Below are positions 42,993 to 50,671 of a stretch of DNA of 58,720 nt, piece after piece. How positions within the stretch are numbered: the first letter of the stretch is position 1; every line of letters begins with the position of its first letter. The DNA lies in contig CACXBB010000012.1 in the NCBI GenBank assembly GCA_902765735.1, positions 1-58,720 on the forward strand, in the 5' to 3' direction. The translations under genes and the position numbers were made by a program. Under the pieces are notes generated by a model. That model was not told the DNA's origin, made no database searches, and saw only the letters and a list, made by a program, of their open reading frames with translations. Source of the stretch: an uncultured Eubacteriales bacterium (lineage in GTDB: Bacteria; Bacillota; Clostridia; Christensenellales; Aristaeellaceae).

Positions 42993-43591
42993 CCCCGATA
43001 TTCAACTTTGACGCATCCATACTGCTCTGGCTGCAGAACAACGTGCGCCACCCGATACTGGACCCCGTCATGATCTTCATCACCCATCTGGGCGACAAGG
43101 GCCTGTTCTGGATCGTGCTGACCCTTATGATGCTGTGCTTCCGCAAGACCCGTCGCGCGGGCGTGACCAGCGCCATATCGATGACGATCGGCCTGATCGT
43201 GGTCAACGTGATCCTCAAAAACTGGCTGGCCCGCATCCGCCCCTACGAGCTGATCGAGGAGCTGGAACTGATCATCGAAAAGCAGCACGATTTCTCCTTC
43301 CCCTCGGGCCACGCCACCAACGCCCTGGCCTGCGCGTGGGTGATCTTTAGGCTGCTGGACAGGCGGGCCGGCGTCCCGGCGCTGATACTGGCGCTGCTGA
43401 TATGTTTTACCCGGCTTCACGTGGGCGTGCACTACCCCACGGACGTGCTGGCGGGCATCATCGTGGGCATCATCGCGGCGGAGCTGGCCATCGCCATCGT
43501 GCGGGCGCTGGCGAAGCGGTTCCCCGCGTTCCGCAGGTTCATACGGTCCAAAAAACCGAAGAAGAAAAAGAAGAAGGTTCAAAGGGCATGA
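42989..43591 (+). CDS. PAP2-family membrane phosphatase
   Basis: A 200-residue membrane protein, about five helices, ending in a poly-Lys tail. The three-part active site is complete: KNWLARIRP (KxxxxxxRP), SFPSGHATN (PSGH) and TRLHVGVHYPTD (RxxxxxHxxxD). The family dephosphorylates undecaprenyl-PP, phosphatidic acid or related lipids at the membrane. It is between a sugar kinase and a lyase; the common theme is not clear. Confidence 0.93.
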   Translation: MTPIFNFDASILLWLQNNVRHPILDPVMIFITHLGDKGLFWIVLTLMMLCFRKTRRAGVTSAISMTIGLIVVNVILKNWLARIRPYELIEELELIIEKQHDFSFPSGHATNALACAWVIFRLLDRRAGVPALILALLICFTRLHVGVHYPTDVLAGIIVGIIAAELAIAIVRALAKRFPAFRRFIRSKKPKKKKKKVQRA

Positions 43592-44766
43592 CTTACGATT
43601 TTGACAGGGTGATCGACCGCCGCGGCACGGACTGCGAGAAGTTTGACTTCGCGGTGGAGCACGGCCTCCCGGCGGACGTGCTGCCGCTGTGGGTGGCGGA
43701 CATGGACTTCCAGGCCCCGCCGGAGGTGCTGGAGGCAATCCGCGCCTGCGTCGATCACGGCATATTCGGCTACACCGGCCAAAAGCAGGACTACTTCGAC
43801 GCGGTGACGGGCTGGTTTGAGGCCCGCTTCGACTGGCCCACCCGGCGCGAGTGGATCGTGCCCACCCCCGGCGTGGTGTTCGCGCTGGCCACCGCCGTGC
43901 GGGGACTCACCGAGCCCGGCGAGGGCGTGCTGATCCAGCCGCCGGTCTACCCGCCCTTCTTCCGGGTGGTGAAGGCCAACGGCCGGAAGCTGGTGGAGTG
44001 TCCGCTGGTGCTCAAAGGCGGGCGCTATGAGGTCGATTTCGACGCCTTCGAAAAGGCCATCGTGGACGGCGGGGTCAGGATGTTCATACTGTGCAGCCCG
44101 CACAACCCCACCGGCCGGGTGTGGACGGCGGAGGAACTTCGGCGCATGGGCGAGATCTGCCTGCGCCACGATGTGATCGTGGTTTCGGACGAGATCCACT
44201 GCGATTTCAGCTGGCCGGAGCACCCGCACACGCCCTTCGTCCGGGCGATCCCGGAGATGGCGGAACGCTGTGTGGTGTGCACCGCCCCCAGCAAGACCTT
44301 CAACCTGGCGGGCCTGCAGGCGTCCAACGCCTTCATCCCCGGCGAGGCCCTGCGCCGGCGCTTTGCCGACGCGCTGGGGCGCACCGGCTGGGGCGGCCTG
44401 AACGGCGTGGGGCAGGCGGCGTGCAAGGCGGCCTACCGCTTCGGCGCGCCCTGGCTGGACGCGCTGAAGGACTACCTGCGGGGCAATGTGGACTTCATGC
44501 GCGGATACCTGCGGGACAACCTGCCGATGCTCCGGCTGATCGAGCCCGAGGGCACCTACCTGGCCTGGGTGGACTTCTCCGCGCTGAACCTGACCCCCTC
44601 CGCCCTGCACGACCTGGTGGCCGATCAGGCCCGGCTGTGGCTGGATGACGGGCACATCTTCGGCGCCGAGGGCGCACAGTTCCAGCGCTTCGTGCTGGCC
44701 TGCCCGCGCGCCACGCTGAGGGAGGCGCTGGACCGGCTGAGGGACGCGATCATGGCGGGGATGTGA
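43588..44766 (+). CDS. PatB/MalY-type aminotransferase (putative C-S lyase)
   Basis: A 392-residue fold-type I PLP enzyme; ATG overlaps the PAP2 stop (ATGA). Hallmarks: start DFDRVIDRRGTDCEKFD, LPLWVADMDFQAPPEV, CSPHNPTGRVWT, DEIHCDFSW and the PLP-lysine word APSKTFNLAGLQ. PatB/MalY enzymes cleave cystathionine or other beta-C-S bonds giving a thiol, pyruvate and ammonia. No methionine genes in the neighbourhood, so in vivo substrate is open. Confidence 0.93.
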   Translation: MTYDFDRVIDRRGTDCEKFDFAVEHGLPADVLPLWVADMDFQAPPEVLEAIRACVDHGIFGYTGQKQDYFDAVTGWFEARFDWPTRREWIVPTPGVVFALATAVRGLTEPGEGVLIQPPVYPPFFRVVKANGRKLVECPLVLKGGRYEVDFDAFEKAIVDGGVRMFILCSPHNPTGRVWTAEELRRMGEICLRHDVIVVSDEIHCDFSWPEHPHTPFVRAIPEMAERCVVCTAPSKTFNLAGLQASNAFIPGEALRRRFADALGRTGWGGLNGVGQAACKAAYRFGAPWLDALKDYLRGNVDFMRGYLRDNLPMLRLIEPEGTYLAWVDFSALNLTPSALHDLVADQARLWLDDGHIFGAEGAQFQRFVLACPRATLREALDRLRDAIMAGM

Positions 44767-44961
44767 TGTTGCCATTCACCTGTGATGGCGGAAATCGGGG
44801 GACGACCTCTTTCGTCACGCTTCGCGTGCCACCTTCCCCTGAAGGGGAAGGCTTTTGGATGCGTTTCGCTATGCCTTCCCCTTCAGGGGAAGGTGGCTGG
44901 CCGAAGGCCAGACGAAAGAGGTCGTCCCCCCGTTTTTTCATAGCATGGGTGAATGGTAACA
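44766..44961. repeat. Nearly symmetric palindromic repeat, complete copy
   Basis: Outer arms gttgccattcacc and gggtgaatggtaac. Inside, gggggacgacctctttcgtc pairs with gacgaaagaggtcgtccccc, and each half contains ccttcccctgaaggggaagg. Total about 190 bp. This is the best-preserved copy and defines the element boundaries. Confidence 0.9.
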
Positions 44962-45001
44962 CGGGGTGAGGCATGGCTGTGTTATATCTTGATTGATTCT
45001 A

Positions 45002-45030
45002 TTGACGAATCGGCATTTTTGCGTTATAAT
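45002..45030 (+). promoter_or_regulatory. tRNA promoter
   Basis: TTGACG at 45002-45007, 17 bp, TATAAT at 45025-45030, 34 bp before the first tRNA. Confidence 0.88.
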
Positions 45031-45064
45031 CAGACTGTTGTCGAGGCACAATGTGGTAGGTTGT

Positions 45065-45137
45065 GGGCCTTTAGCTCAGCGGTTAGAGCAGTCGGCTCAT
45101 AACCGATCGGTCCGGGGTTCAAATCCCTGAAGGCCCA
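45065..45137 (+). tRNA. tRNA with CAU anticodon (Ile2 or Met)
   Basis: Full cloverleaf: acceptor gggcctt / aaggccc, D-arm gctc...gagc, anticodon loop ctcataa, T-arm cgggg ttcaaat ccctg, discriminator A; CCA not encoded. The short D loop and layout look more like the lysidine-modified tRNA-Ile2 than like initiator or typical elongator Met. A search with a tRNA model is needed to decide. Confidence 0.93.
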
Positions 45138-45146
45138 CTCATTGAT

Positions 45147-45223
45147 GGCGCGGTAGTTCAGTTGGTTAGAATGCCAGCCTGTCACGCTGGAGGTCGAGGG
45201 TTCGAGCCCCTTCCGCGTCGCCA
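45147..45223 (+). tRNA. tRNA-Asp (GUC)
   Basis: Acceptor ggcgcgg / ccgcgtc, anticodon loop ctgtcac (GTC), T-arm gaggg ttcgagc cccct; discriminator G followed by encoded CCA (45221-45223). Nine bases after the CAU tRNA, same transcript. Confidence 0.96.
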
Positions 45224-45228
45224 TCCCG

Positions 45229-45265
45229 GAAGGTCAGTTTTGAGAGAAACTGGCCTTCTTTTTTT
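45229..45265 (+). terminator. Terminator of tRNA operon
   Basis: Stem gaaggtcagttt / aaactggccttc, loop tgagag, followed by seven T. Confidence 0.93.
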
Positions 45266-45280
45266 CGCAATGATTGATCA

Positions 45281-45309
45281 TTGACATTGCCACGTAACAT
45301 GATTATAAT
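45281..45309 (+). promoter_or_regulatory. Consensus promoter of the redox island
   Basis: Perfect TTGACA (45281-45286), 17 bp, perfect TATAAT (45304-45309), then gaaggaggg as ribosome site. Confidence 0.93.
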
Positions 45310-45345
45310 AATAGAGGATAAATTTTGAAGGAGGGTATGATACTC

Positions 45346-47283
45346 ATGGCAAACCGTGAAATCTCCAGACGCAGCTTCCTGAAGGGCACCGCCGCGGCCG
45401 GTCTCGGCCTGGCCGCCAGTCATCTCTTTGGCGCGGGTGTCCTCGCGGAATCCGGTTTCACCTTCAAGCCCGGCAAGTACCAGGCGACGGCCTACGGCAA
45501 CCTGAGCTATGTGACCGTGGAGTGCGAATTCAGCGAGACCGCCCTGACCGGCGTGGAGATCATCTCTCAGAACGAAACCCCGATACTGTTCTCCCAGGTG
45601 CAGGATCAGCTCATTCCTGCGATCATCGAAAACCAGGCGGGCGGCCTGGACGCCGTCACCGGCGCGACCAACTCCTCCCGCGCCGTGAAGGAAGCCATCG
45701 CGGACTGCGTGGCCCAAGCGGGCGGCGATAAAGAAGCGTGGCTGGCAAAGACCATCACCGTCGAGGCCGGCGCGGACGAGACCTACGACGTGGACGTGGC
45801 CGTCATCGGCTGCGGCGCGGCGGGCTTCATGGCCTCCATCACCGCGGGCCAGCAGGGCAAGAAGGTCCTGACCCTGGAGAAGGCCGGCTCCGTGGCGGGC
45901 GTCAACGGCATCAAGGTCTCCGGACCCTTCGCCGTGGATACCTCCGTGCTGCACGCGCGCGAGGGCGGCACCACCCTCGAGGTCGAGGAGGTGTTCCAGC
46001 ACGTCATGAACTACACCCACTGGACGCCCAACCCCGCCCTGATGCACCGCTGCCTGGAGGAGAGCAAGAACTCCGTGGAGCAGCTCGTGGGCATCGGCTA
46101 CGACATGATGGAGGCCAACTTCCGCTTCGAGACCCCGTTCTTTGAGGAGAAGGGCGGCTTCCACCTGATCAAGAACCCGCTGGACGAGCGCGTCACGCTG
46201 TGGGAGAAGGCCCTGGCCGACGCCGGCGTCGAGGTGCTGTACAACACCACCGCTACCGGGCTGATCATGGACGGCGACAAGGCCGTGGGCGTCACCGCCC
46301 GCAAGGCCGACGGCACCAAGGTGACCGTGAACGCCAAGGCCGTCATCATCGCCTCCGGCGGCTACCTGGGCAACCGCGACCTGCAGGAGAAGTTCCTGAA
46401 GACCCGCAAGCTCAACGCCGCGGCTGGCGGCAACAGCCTGTGCACCGGCGACGGCATACTGATGGCCAACGACGCCGGCGCGGTGCTCAACAAGACCTTC
46501 GGCTACTGCCCCTGCGAGTACGGCGGAACCAACTCCAAGGCCTCCCGTCCCGCCAAGCAGGACAAGTACGATCAGAACCTGGCCTTCAAGTTTGGCCTCT
46601 ACGGCAACCTGCTGGTGGACGCCGAGGGCAAGCGCTTCATCAACGAGGGCCTGCTGTGCGACTACCCGATGAGCTACGGCTCCGAGCAGATCATACTCAA
46701 CGCGCCGTGGTACGGCATCGTGGACCAGGCCTACGTGGACGCCATGAGCACCCAGGGCCTGTATGAGTACACCATCGCCAAGGGCGCCAAGCCCGAGAAG
46801 GGCAGCTGGTTCATCGGCAACTACTTCAAGGACCGCATCCTCACCAACCTGCCCGAGGACATCGAGGAGGGCATCCGCGAGGGCTGGCTCGTGAAGGCCG
46901 ACACCATCGAGGAGCTGGCCGAGGCCTTCGGCCTGACCGACCTGCCCGAGACCGTGGCGAAGTACAACGAGTACTGCGACAAGGGCGTGGACGAGCAGTT
47001 CGGCACCGCCCCCTGGTATCTGAGCAAGGTGGAGCAGGGCCCCTTCTACGCCGTGCAATGCGAGCCCTCCGCCTGGTCTACCTTCGGCGGCATTCGCACC
47101 GACGACAGGCTGCGCGCCCTCAAGCCCGACAACACCCCCATGCAGGGCCTGTACGTGGTCGGCACCGACAACGGCTCCCTGTATTACAGCCCCTACTACG
47201 ATGTGCCCGGCTATTGCTACGGCCTGTGCATTGACTCCGGCTACATCGCCGCCAAGGAGGCCGTATCCTATATCGACGAATAA
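45346..47283 (+). CDS. Tat-exported FMN/FAD flavoprotein reductase (fumarate/urocanate reductase-like)
   Basis: A 645-residue protein; ATG 45346 is preferred, ATG 45337 is also possible. Residues 7-14 (SRRSFLKG) form a Tat-type signal with cleavage near LA-ES. The FMN-binding domain (38-125) has DAVTGATNSS; Thr108 would carry covalent FMN, added by an ApbE-type flavinyltransferase. The FAD domain begins DVAVIGCGAAGFMAS (about 148) and ends GLYVVGTDNGS ... YCYGLCIDSGYIAAKEA. Similar exported reductases in gut anaerobes use fumarate, urocanate or other enoates as electron acceptors; the substrate here is unknown. No haem motif. Own promoter and terminator. Confidence 0.9.
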   Translation: MANREISRRSFLKGTAAAGLGLAASHLFGAGVLAESGFTFKPGKYQATAYGNLSYVTVECEFSETALTGVEIISQNETPILFSQVQDQLIPAIIENQAGGLDAVTGATNSSRAVKEAIADCVAQAGGDKEAWLAKTITVEAGADETYDVDVAVIGCGAAGFMASITAGQQGKKVLTLEKAGSVAGVNGIKVSGPFAVDTSVLHAREGGTTLEVEEVFQHVMNYTHWTPNPALMHRCLEESKNSVEQLVGIGYDMMEANFRFETPFFEEKGGFHLIKNPLDERVTLWEKALADAGVEVLYNTTATGLIMDGDKAVGVTARKADGTKVTVNAKAVIIASGGYLGNRDLQEKFLKTRKLNAAAGGNSLCTGDGILMANDAGAVLNKTFGYCPCEYGGTNSKASRPAKQDKYDQNLAFKFGLYGNLLVDAEGKRFINEGLLCDYPMSYGSEQIILNAPWYGIVDQAYVDAMSTQGLYEYTIAKGAKPEKGSWFIGNYFKDRILTNLPEDIEEGIREGWLVKADTIEELAEAFGLTDLPETVAKYNEYCDKGVDEQFGTAPWYLSKVEQGPFYAVQCEPSAWSTFGGIRTDDRLRALKPDNTPMQGLYVVGTDNGSLYYSPYYDVPGYCYGLCIDSGYIAAKEAVSYIDE

Positions 47284-47300
47284 CCCATGTGATGCCCTTG

Positions 47301-47332
47301 ACCCGCCTGCCGACAGAGGCAGGCGGGTTTCC
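47301..47332 (+). terminator. Terminator of the flavin reductase gene
   Basis: Perfect 11-bp stem acccgcctgcc / ggcaggcgggt, loop gacaga, then ttccttttg. Confidence 0.88.
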
Positions 47333-47349
47333 TTTTGTCTTGTGGGGTA

Positions 47350-47588
47350 CGGGACGACCTCTTCCGTCTGGCCTTCGGCCAGCCACCTTCCCCTGAAGGG
47401 GAAGGCATAGGGTAACGCCTCCAAAAGCCTTCCCCTTTACGCACCGGCGCTACTCCGCTTTGCGGAAGCGCCGGCAGCGCCGCGCCGATCCTTTGGATCG
47501 TTGCGCGGGCTGGTCGCGCCTGCGCGTAAGCGCAGCGGCGCGACTGCTATCAGGGGAAGGTGGCGCGCAGCGCCGGAAGAGGTCGTAA
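47350..47588. repeat. Palindromic repeat (acgacctcttt family) split by another repeat
   Basis: The outer element begins gacgacctcttccgtctgg, with its left hairpin intact. In the right half the loop of ccttccccttcaggggaagg is interrupted between cctt and cagg by the 113-bp sequence at 47438-47550. The right end is gccggaagaggtcgt. The two halves join perfectly if the insert is removed. Confidence 0.85.
47438..47550. mobile_element. 113-bp multi-hairpin insert (short non-autonomous element candidate)
   Basis: Inserted in the hairpin loop of another repeat. Contains ccggcgct...agcgccgg, gcgccgatcctttggatcg and gcgcctgcgcgtaagcgcagcggcgc hairpins. Its right part matches positions 1-75 of the window. 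No coding capacity. Hairpin-loop targeting would fit an IS200/IS605 or RAYT-type transposase acting in trans; that is inference. Confidence 0.7.
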
Positions 47589-47669
47589 CCCCTACTCCCT
47601 ACTCCCTGATTATCATATCCCCCCCGGGGGGTTAACACAGATTTAGCACGCCTGCCCCGCCGGATGGTA

Positions 47670-47698
47670 TTGTATGATTGATAAATCTATGTTATCAT
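47670..47698 (+). promoter_or_regulatory. Promoter of the 4Fe-4S protein gene
   Basis: TTGTAT at 47670-47675, 17 bp, TATCAT at 47693-47698. Confidence 0.6.
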
Positions 47699-47711
47699 AT
47701 AGTTGAGTTTT

Positions 47712-47739
47712 GATGATCATCGCACATGCGGCATGTGCG
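47712..47739 (+). promoter_or_regulatory. Two adjacent dyads in the leader of the 4Fe-4S protein gene
   Basis: gatgatcatc (47712-47721) is a perfect 10-bp palindrome. cgcacatgc-g-gcatgtgcg (47721-47739) is a perfect 9-1-9 inverted repeat. Both lie just after the probable start of transcription, a position suited to a repressor operator. Confidence 0.55.
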
Positions 47740-47782
47740 TGAAAGGCAGTCAATCCCATATTATGAAAGGAGCTGGAAGCAT

Positions 47783-49210
47783 ATGAGTGAGAACAATGAG
47801 AAAAAGTGGACGCTTGGCAGAAGAGACTTCCTGAAGGGCGTGGGCGCCCTGGGCATCGGCATGGGCATGATGCCGGTTTTGAGCCTGTTCGGCCTGGAGG
47901 GCAGGGCGGAGGAAGCCCAGCAGGAGGCGGAGAAGGCCGCCGACGCGGTGATCCAATCCAAGTTTGACCTGAACATGACGGCCAACGAAGAGGTCAAGAA
48001 CAGCGACAAGCTGATGGCGGAGCTCTTGAATGAGTCCGAGGTCACCAGCGACGTCACCCTGCCCGACGGCACCGTGATCCCGGCGATCTACGTGCGCATG
48101 CGCAACCGCATCAACCGCCTGGGCAAGGGCATCGGCTCCATCCCGAACGCGAACAGCTGGCAGATGATCATGTATCTGTGGAGCGAAGAGGACGCCGAGA
48201 ACTACATGAAGATGCCGCTGCACAAGCTGTTCACCGTGGCCAACTACGCCGAGGCCACCGGCTACGACGAGGAGAAGTGCTCCGAGATCCTGGAGGACCA
48301 GGCCCATCGCAACCTGATCTGGCGCGTGCGCCGCGGCGGGCTGACCTTCTTCTCCGTGATGCCCTACATCAACGGCTTCTGGGAGTTCGGCGAGCTGCAG
48401 CGCGCCTACGCGGGCGACATGGCCGCGGTGGCCGAGTTCGACAGCCAGGGCATCTCCGGCGTCGATCCGGGCGGAGAGACCGGCTTCGACACCACCTTCC
48501 CGCTGTTCCGCACCTATCCCATCAGCGCCGACGTCTGCGAGGACGGCAAGCTGCTGCCCTGGCAGGACTGGCGCGCGCTCATCAAGCGCAACAAGACCAT
48601 CACCGTCTCCCCGTGCCAGTGCCGCACCATGTGGGAGGCCCTGGGCGTGCCGTATCCGGAGGGACAGCCCATGCGTACCTGCCTGTCCCTGGGCGAGATG
48701 GCCGAGTACTTCATCGAGAACGGCATCGGCGATCAGATCACGCCGGATGAGGCCATCGAGATCGTCGAGGACATCATCAGCAAGGGCATGGTCGTGGAGT
48801 CCATCTGCGCCAAGAACGCCGACATCATCTGCTGCTGTCACTGCGAGAGCTGCGGCAACCTCATGGGCTGGCGCGGCTGCAACGGCGAGGGCGCGGCGGC
48901 ACAGTTCTTCAGCGCCTACACCCTCCAGTACGACAAGGACAAGTGCGTCAAGTGCGGCCTGTGCGCCAACATCTGTCCGATGCACTCCATCACCATGGAC
49001 GGCGAGGGCGGCACCTGCGTCATGGACAAGGCCTGCGTGCGCTGCGGCCAGTGCGTGAAGGTCTGTCCCGTGGGCGCGCGCATCCTCACGCCCACCCCGG
49101 ACTACCCCGAGCTGCCCGAGGACTACCTCGACTGCAACATCTACTTCGCCAAGGACCGCCTGCGCCGCGGCCAGATCGTGGACTTCACCGATTCCACCCT
49201 CGAGGCGTAA
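47783..49210 (+). CDS. Tat-exported iron-sulfur protein with two ferredoxin-type clusters
   Basis: A 475-residue protein. N-terminal Tat-type signal LGRRDFLKGVG (residues 10-20) with a hydrophobic core ending near GRA-EE. The middle domain is unrecognised and contains cysteine-rich words SPCQCRTMWEALG, MRTCLSLGEMAEYFI and ICCCHCESCGN. The C-terminal dicluster ferredoxin has CVKCGLCANICP and CVRCGQCVKVCP. Proteins with this SPCxCR ... CCCHC ... 2x[4Fe-4S] layout occur in anaerobes, but no reaction is established to my knowledge. Probably an extracytoplasmic electron-transfer partner of the flavin or flavodiiron proteins next to it (inference). hypA follows after 6 bp. Confidence 0.85.
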   Translation: MSENNEKKWTLGRRDFLKGVGALGIGMGMMPVLSLFGLEGRAEEAQQEAEKAADAVIQSKFDLNMTANEEVKNSDKLMAELLNESEVTSDVTLPDGTVIPAIYVRMRNRINRLGKGIGSIPNANSWQMIMYLWSEEDAENYMKMPLHKLFTVANYAEATGYDEEKCSEILEDQAHRNLIWRVRRGGLTFFSVMPYINGFWEFGELQRAYAGDMAAVAEFDSQGISGVDPGGETGFDTTFPLFRTYPISADVCEDGKLLPWQDWRALIKRNKTITVSPCQCRTMWEALGVPYPEGQPMRTCLSLGEMAEYFIENGIGDQITPDEAIEIVEDIISKGMVVESICAKNADIICCCHCESCGNLMGWRGCNGEGAAAQFFSAYTLQYDKDKCVKCGLCANICPMHSITMDGEGGTCVMDKACVRCGQCVKVCPVGARILTPTPDYPELPEDYLDCNIYFAKDRLRRGQIVDFTDSTLEA

Positions 49211-49216
49211 CGGCAC

Positions 49217-49579
49217 ATGCACGAAATGTCGTTGGTCCGCAGCGTTGTGAGGATCGTGACCGAGGAAGCCGAGGCTGCGGGCGCCGCAAAGGTGACGAAG
49301 GTGCACATCGTGCTGGGCGAGGGGCGGGACATCGTGGTGGACTACTTCGAGAGCCTGTTCCGCTTCCTCGCCCGGGGCACGGTGGCCGAGGACGCCGAGA
49401 TCGTGCTGCATCCGACGCCCTACATGGCGCGGTGTAACGCCTGCGGTGGCGAATTCCATCTGATTCCCATCGACAAGCGCACCTGGACCTGTCCGAACTG
49501 CGGCGCGTACAGGGACTACAAGCTGGTCAGCGGCATGGAATTCTACATCAGTAAGATCGAGGCCGCCCACAGCGCATGA
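49217..49579 (+). CDS. hypA: Hydrogenase nickel-insertion protein HypA
   Basis: A 120-residue protein starting MHEMSLVRSVV; the Met-His-Glu start is the nickel site. The zinc site is CNACGGEF and CPNCGAY (two CxxC pairs). Length is typical. HypA with HypB delivers nickel to [NiFe] hydrogenases (or other nickel enzymes). It is six bases after the exported Fe-S gene, and no hydrogenase subunit gene is in the window. Confidence 0.95.
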   Translation: MHEMSLVRSVVRIVTEEAEAAGAAKVTKVHIVLGEGRDIVVDYFESLFRFLARGTVAEDAEIVLHPTPYMARCNACGGEFHLIPIDKRTWTCPNCGAYRDYKLVSGMEFYISKIEAAHSA

Positions 49580-49598
49580 CTTTTCTTGCACAAACGAC

Positions 49599-49627
49599 TT
49601 GCGGGGACCGGGTGATTTCTATATAAT
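49599..49627 (+). promoter_or_regulatory. Promoter of hypB operon, flanked by an inverted repeat
   Basis: TTGCGG at 49599-49604, 17 bp, TATAAT at 49622-49627. An inverted repeat gggaccgg (49604-49611) / ccggtccc (49636-49643), extendable imperfectly to 13 bp, encloses the -10 and the start point, so a repressor or a hairpin could control it. Confidence 0.72.
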
Positions 49628-49688
49628 AGAATTATCCGGTCCCTTTGCCGGTTTCCGGGGAACATGACAGGAAGGTTAGGATGAGCCG

Positions 49689-50384
49689 ATGGACGATTCG
49701 CGCATCATTGAGATAAAACGGGACATTTTTGACCGAAACGACCGGACGGCGGACCGCTTCCGCCGCGAGCGGCAGGAGGAGGGCGCCTTCCTGCTGGACA
49801 TCATGGGCTCCCCGGGCGCCGGGAAGACCACGTTCCTGCTGGCGCTGATGGCGGCGCTCAAAAAGCGCACCGACGCCAGCATGGGGGTCATCGAGGCGGA
49901 CCTGGAGTCCGACGTGGACGCATTGAAGATCAAGGCGGCGGGCATACCCTCCGTCGAGCTGAACACCAAGGGCGTCTGCCACGTCGAAATGGGCATGATG
50001 AAGAAGGCGTTCGCTGCCTTCGGGGGCCGCAGGTTCGACTACCTGTTCCTGGAGAACATCGGCAACCTCGTGTGCCCCGCAGACTTCGACACCGGCTGCC
50101 ACAGGCGCATCATGCTGCTGTCCGTGCCGGAGGGCTGGGACAAGGTGTGCAAGTACCCGCCGATGTTCGCCGTCGTGGACGCCCTGATCGTGACAAAGTG
50201 CGATTATCTTCCTCTCAATGAGGATTTCGATATGGACGCGCTGAAGGAACACGCGCGCATACTGAACCCGAAGCTCGATATATTCGTCACCTCCGCCCGG
50301 ACGGGCGAGGGCATGGACGTGGTGGCCGAATGGCTGATCGAATGCAGGAATCAAATGCTGTCGCAGACAGGAAGGGAGAATTGA
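49689..50384 (+). CDS. hypB: Hydrogenase nickel-incorporation GTPase HypB
   Basis: A 231-residue SIMIBI GTPase. P-loop MGSPGAGKTTFL at residues 39-50, the metal and switch region ELNTKGVCHVEMGMM, FLENIGNLVCPADFDTG (conserved ENIGNLVCP) and the G4-type TKCDYLPL. The N-terminal His-rich nickel-storage stretch of some HypB proteins is missing. Works with HypA for nickel delivery in the cytosol. Has its own promoter 62 bp upstream, so it can be expressed apart from hypA. The small-protein gene starts two bases after its stop. Confidence 0.95.
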   Translation: MDDSRIIEIKRDIFDRNDRTADRFRRERQEEGAFLLDIMGSPGAGKTTFLLALMAALKKRTDASMGVIEADLESDVDALKIKAAGIPSVELNTKGVCHVEMGMMKKAFAAFGGRRFDYLFLENIGNLVCPADFDTGCHRRIMLLSVPEGWDKVCKYPPMFAVVDALIVTKCDYLPLNEDFDMDALKEHARILNPKLDIFVTSARTGEGMDVVAEWLIECRNQMLSQTGREN

Positions 50385-50386
50385 TT

Positions 50387-50647
50387 ATGTGTACAAACGG
50401 CGTGAATACCCAGCAGTTCACCCAGATGCTGGACATGGTGGACGACCACGTGGCCCTGGAATACCGGTGGACCCATCGCCTGGCCCACATCGCGGAGGAC
50501 GCCGGGTATGAGGAGACCTCCAAAAAGCTGCACGAGGCCCAGGCGCTGCTCGCCGACGTCCGTTCGCTGCTGGACGAGGCCAAGGACAGCTTCGAGAGCG
50601 AGGCCATGCGGACGGCTTCTGACAGCTCGACGGTGAAGCTGGTGTGA
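50387..50647 (+). CDS. Small helical protein of unknown function
   Basis: An 86-residue protein with gaagggag upstream, not recognised. Mostly alpha-helical with coiled-coil character (LLADVRSLLDEAKDSFESEAMR). One Cys at position 2, two His (VDDHVALEYRWTHRLAHIAED). No signal peptide. Tightly between hypB and the flavodiiron gene, thus probably part of the same process. It might be an electron-transfer adaptor or a chaperone of the exported redox protein; no evidence chooses between these. Confidence 0.7.
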   Translation: MCTNGVNTQQFTQMLDMVDDHVALEYRWTHRLAHIAEDAGYEETSKKLHEAQALLADVRSLLDEAKDSFESEAMRTASDSSTVKLV

Positions 50648-50671
50648 GTGTGAAGAATAGGAGGTATACCC

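Noticed and set aside
49217-50384. A [NiFe] hydrogenase operon implied by hypA and hypB.
   Set aside because: No large or small subunit gene and no hypCDEF in the window; only the two nickel-delivery genes are seen.
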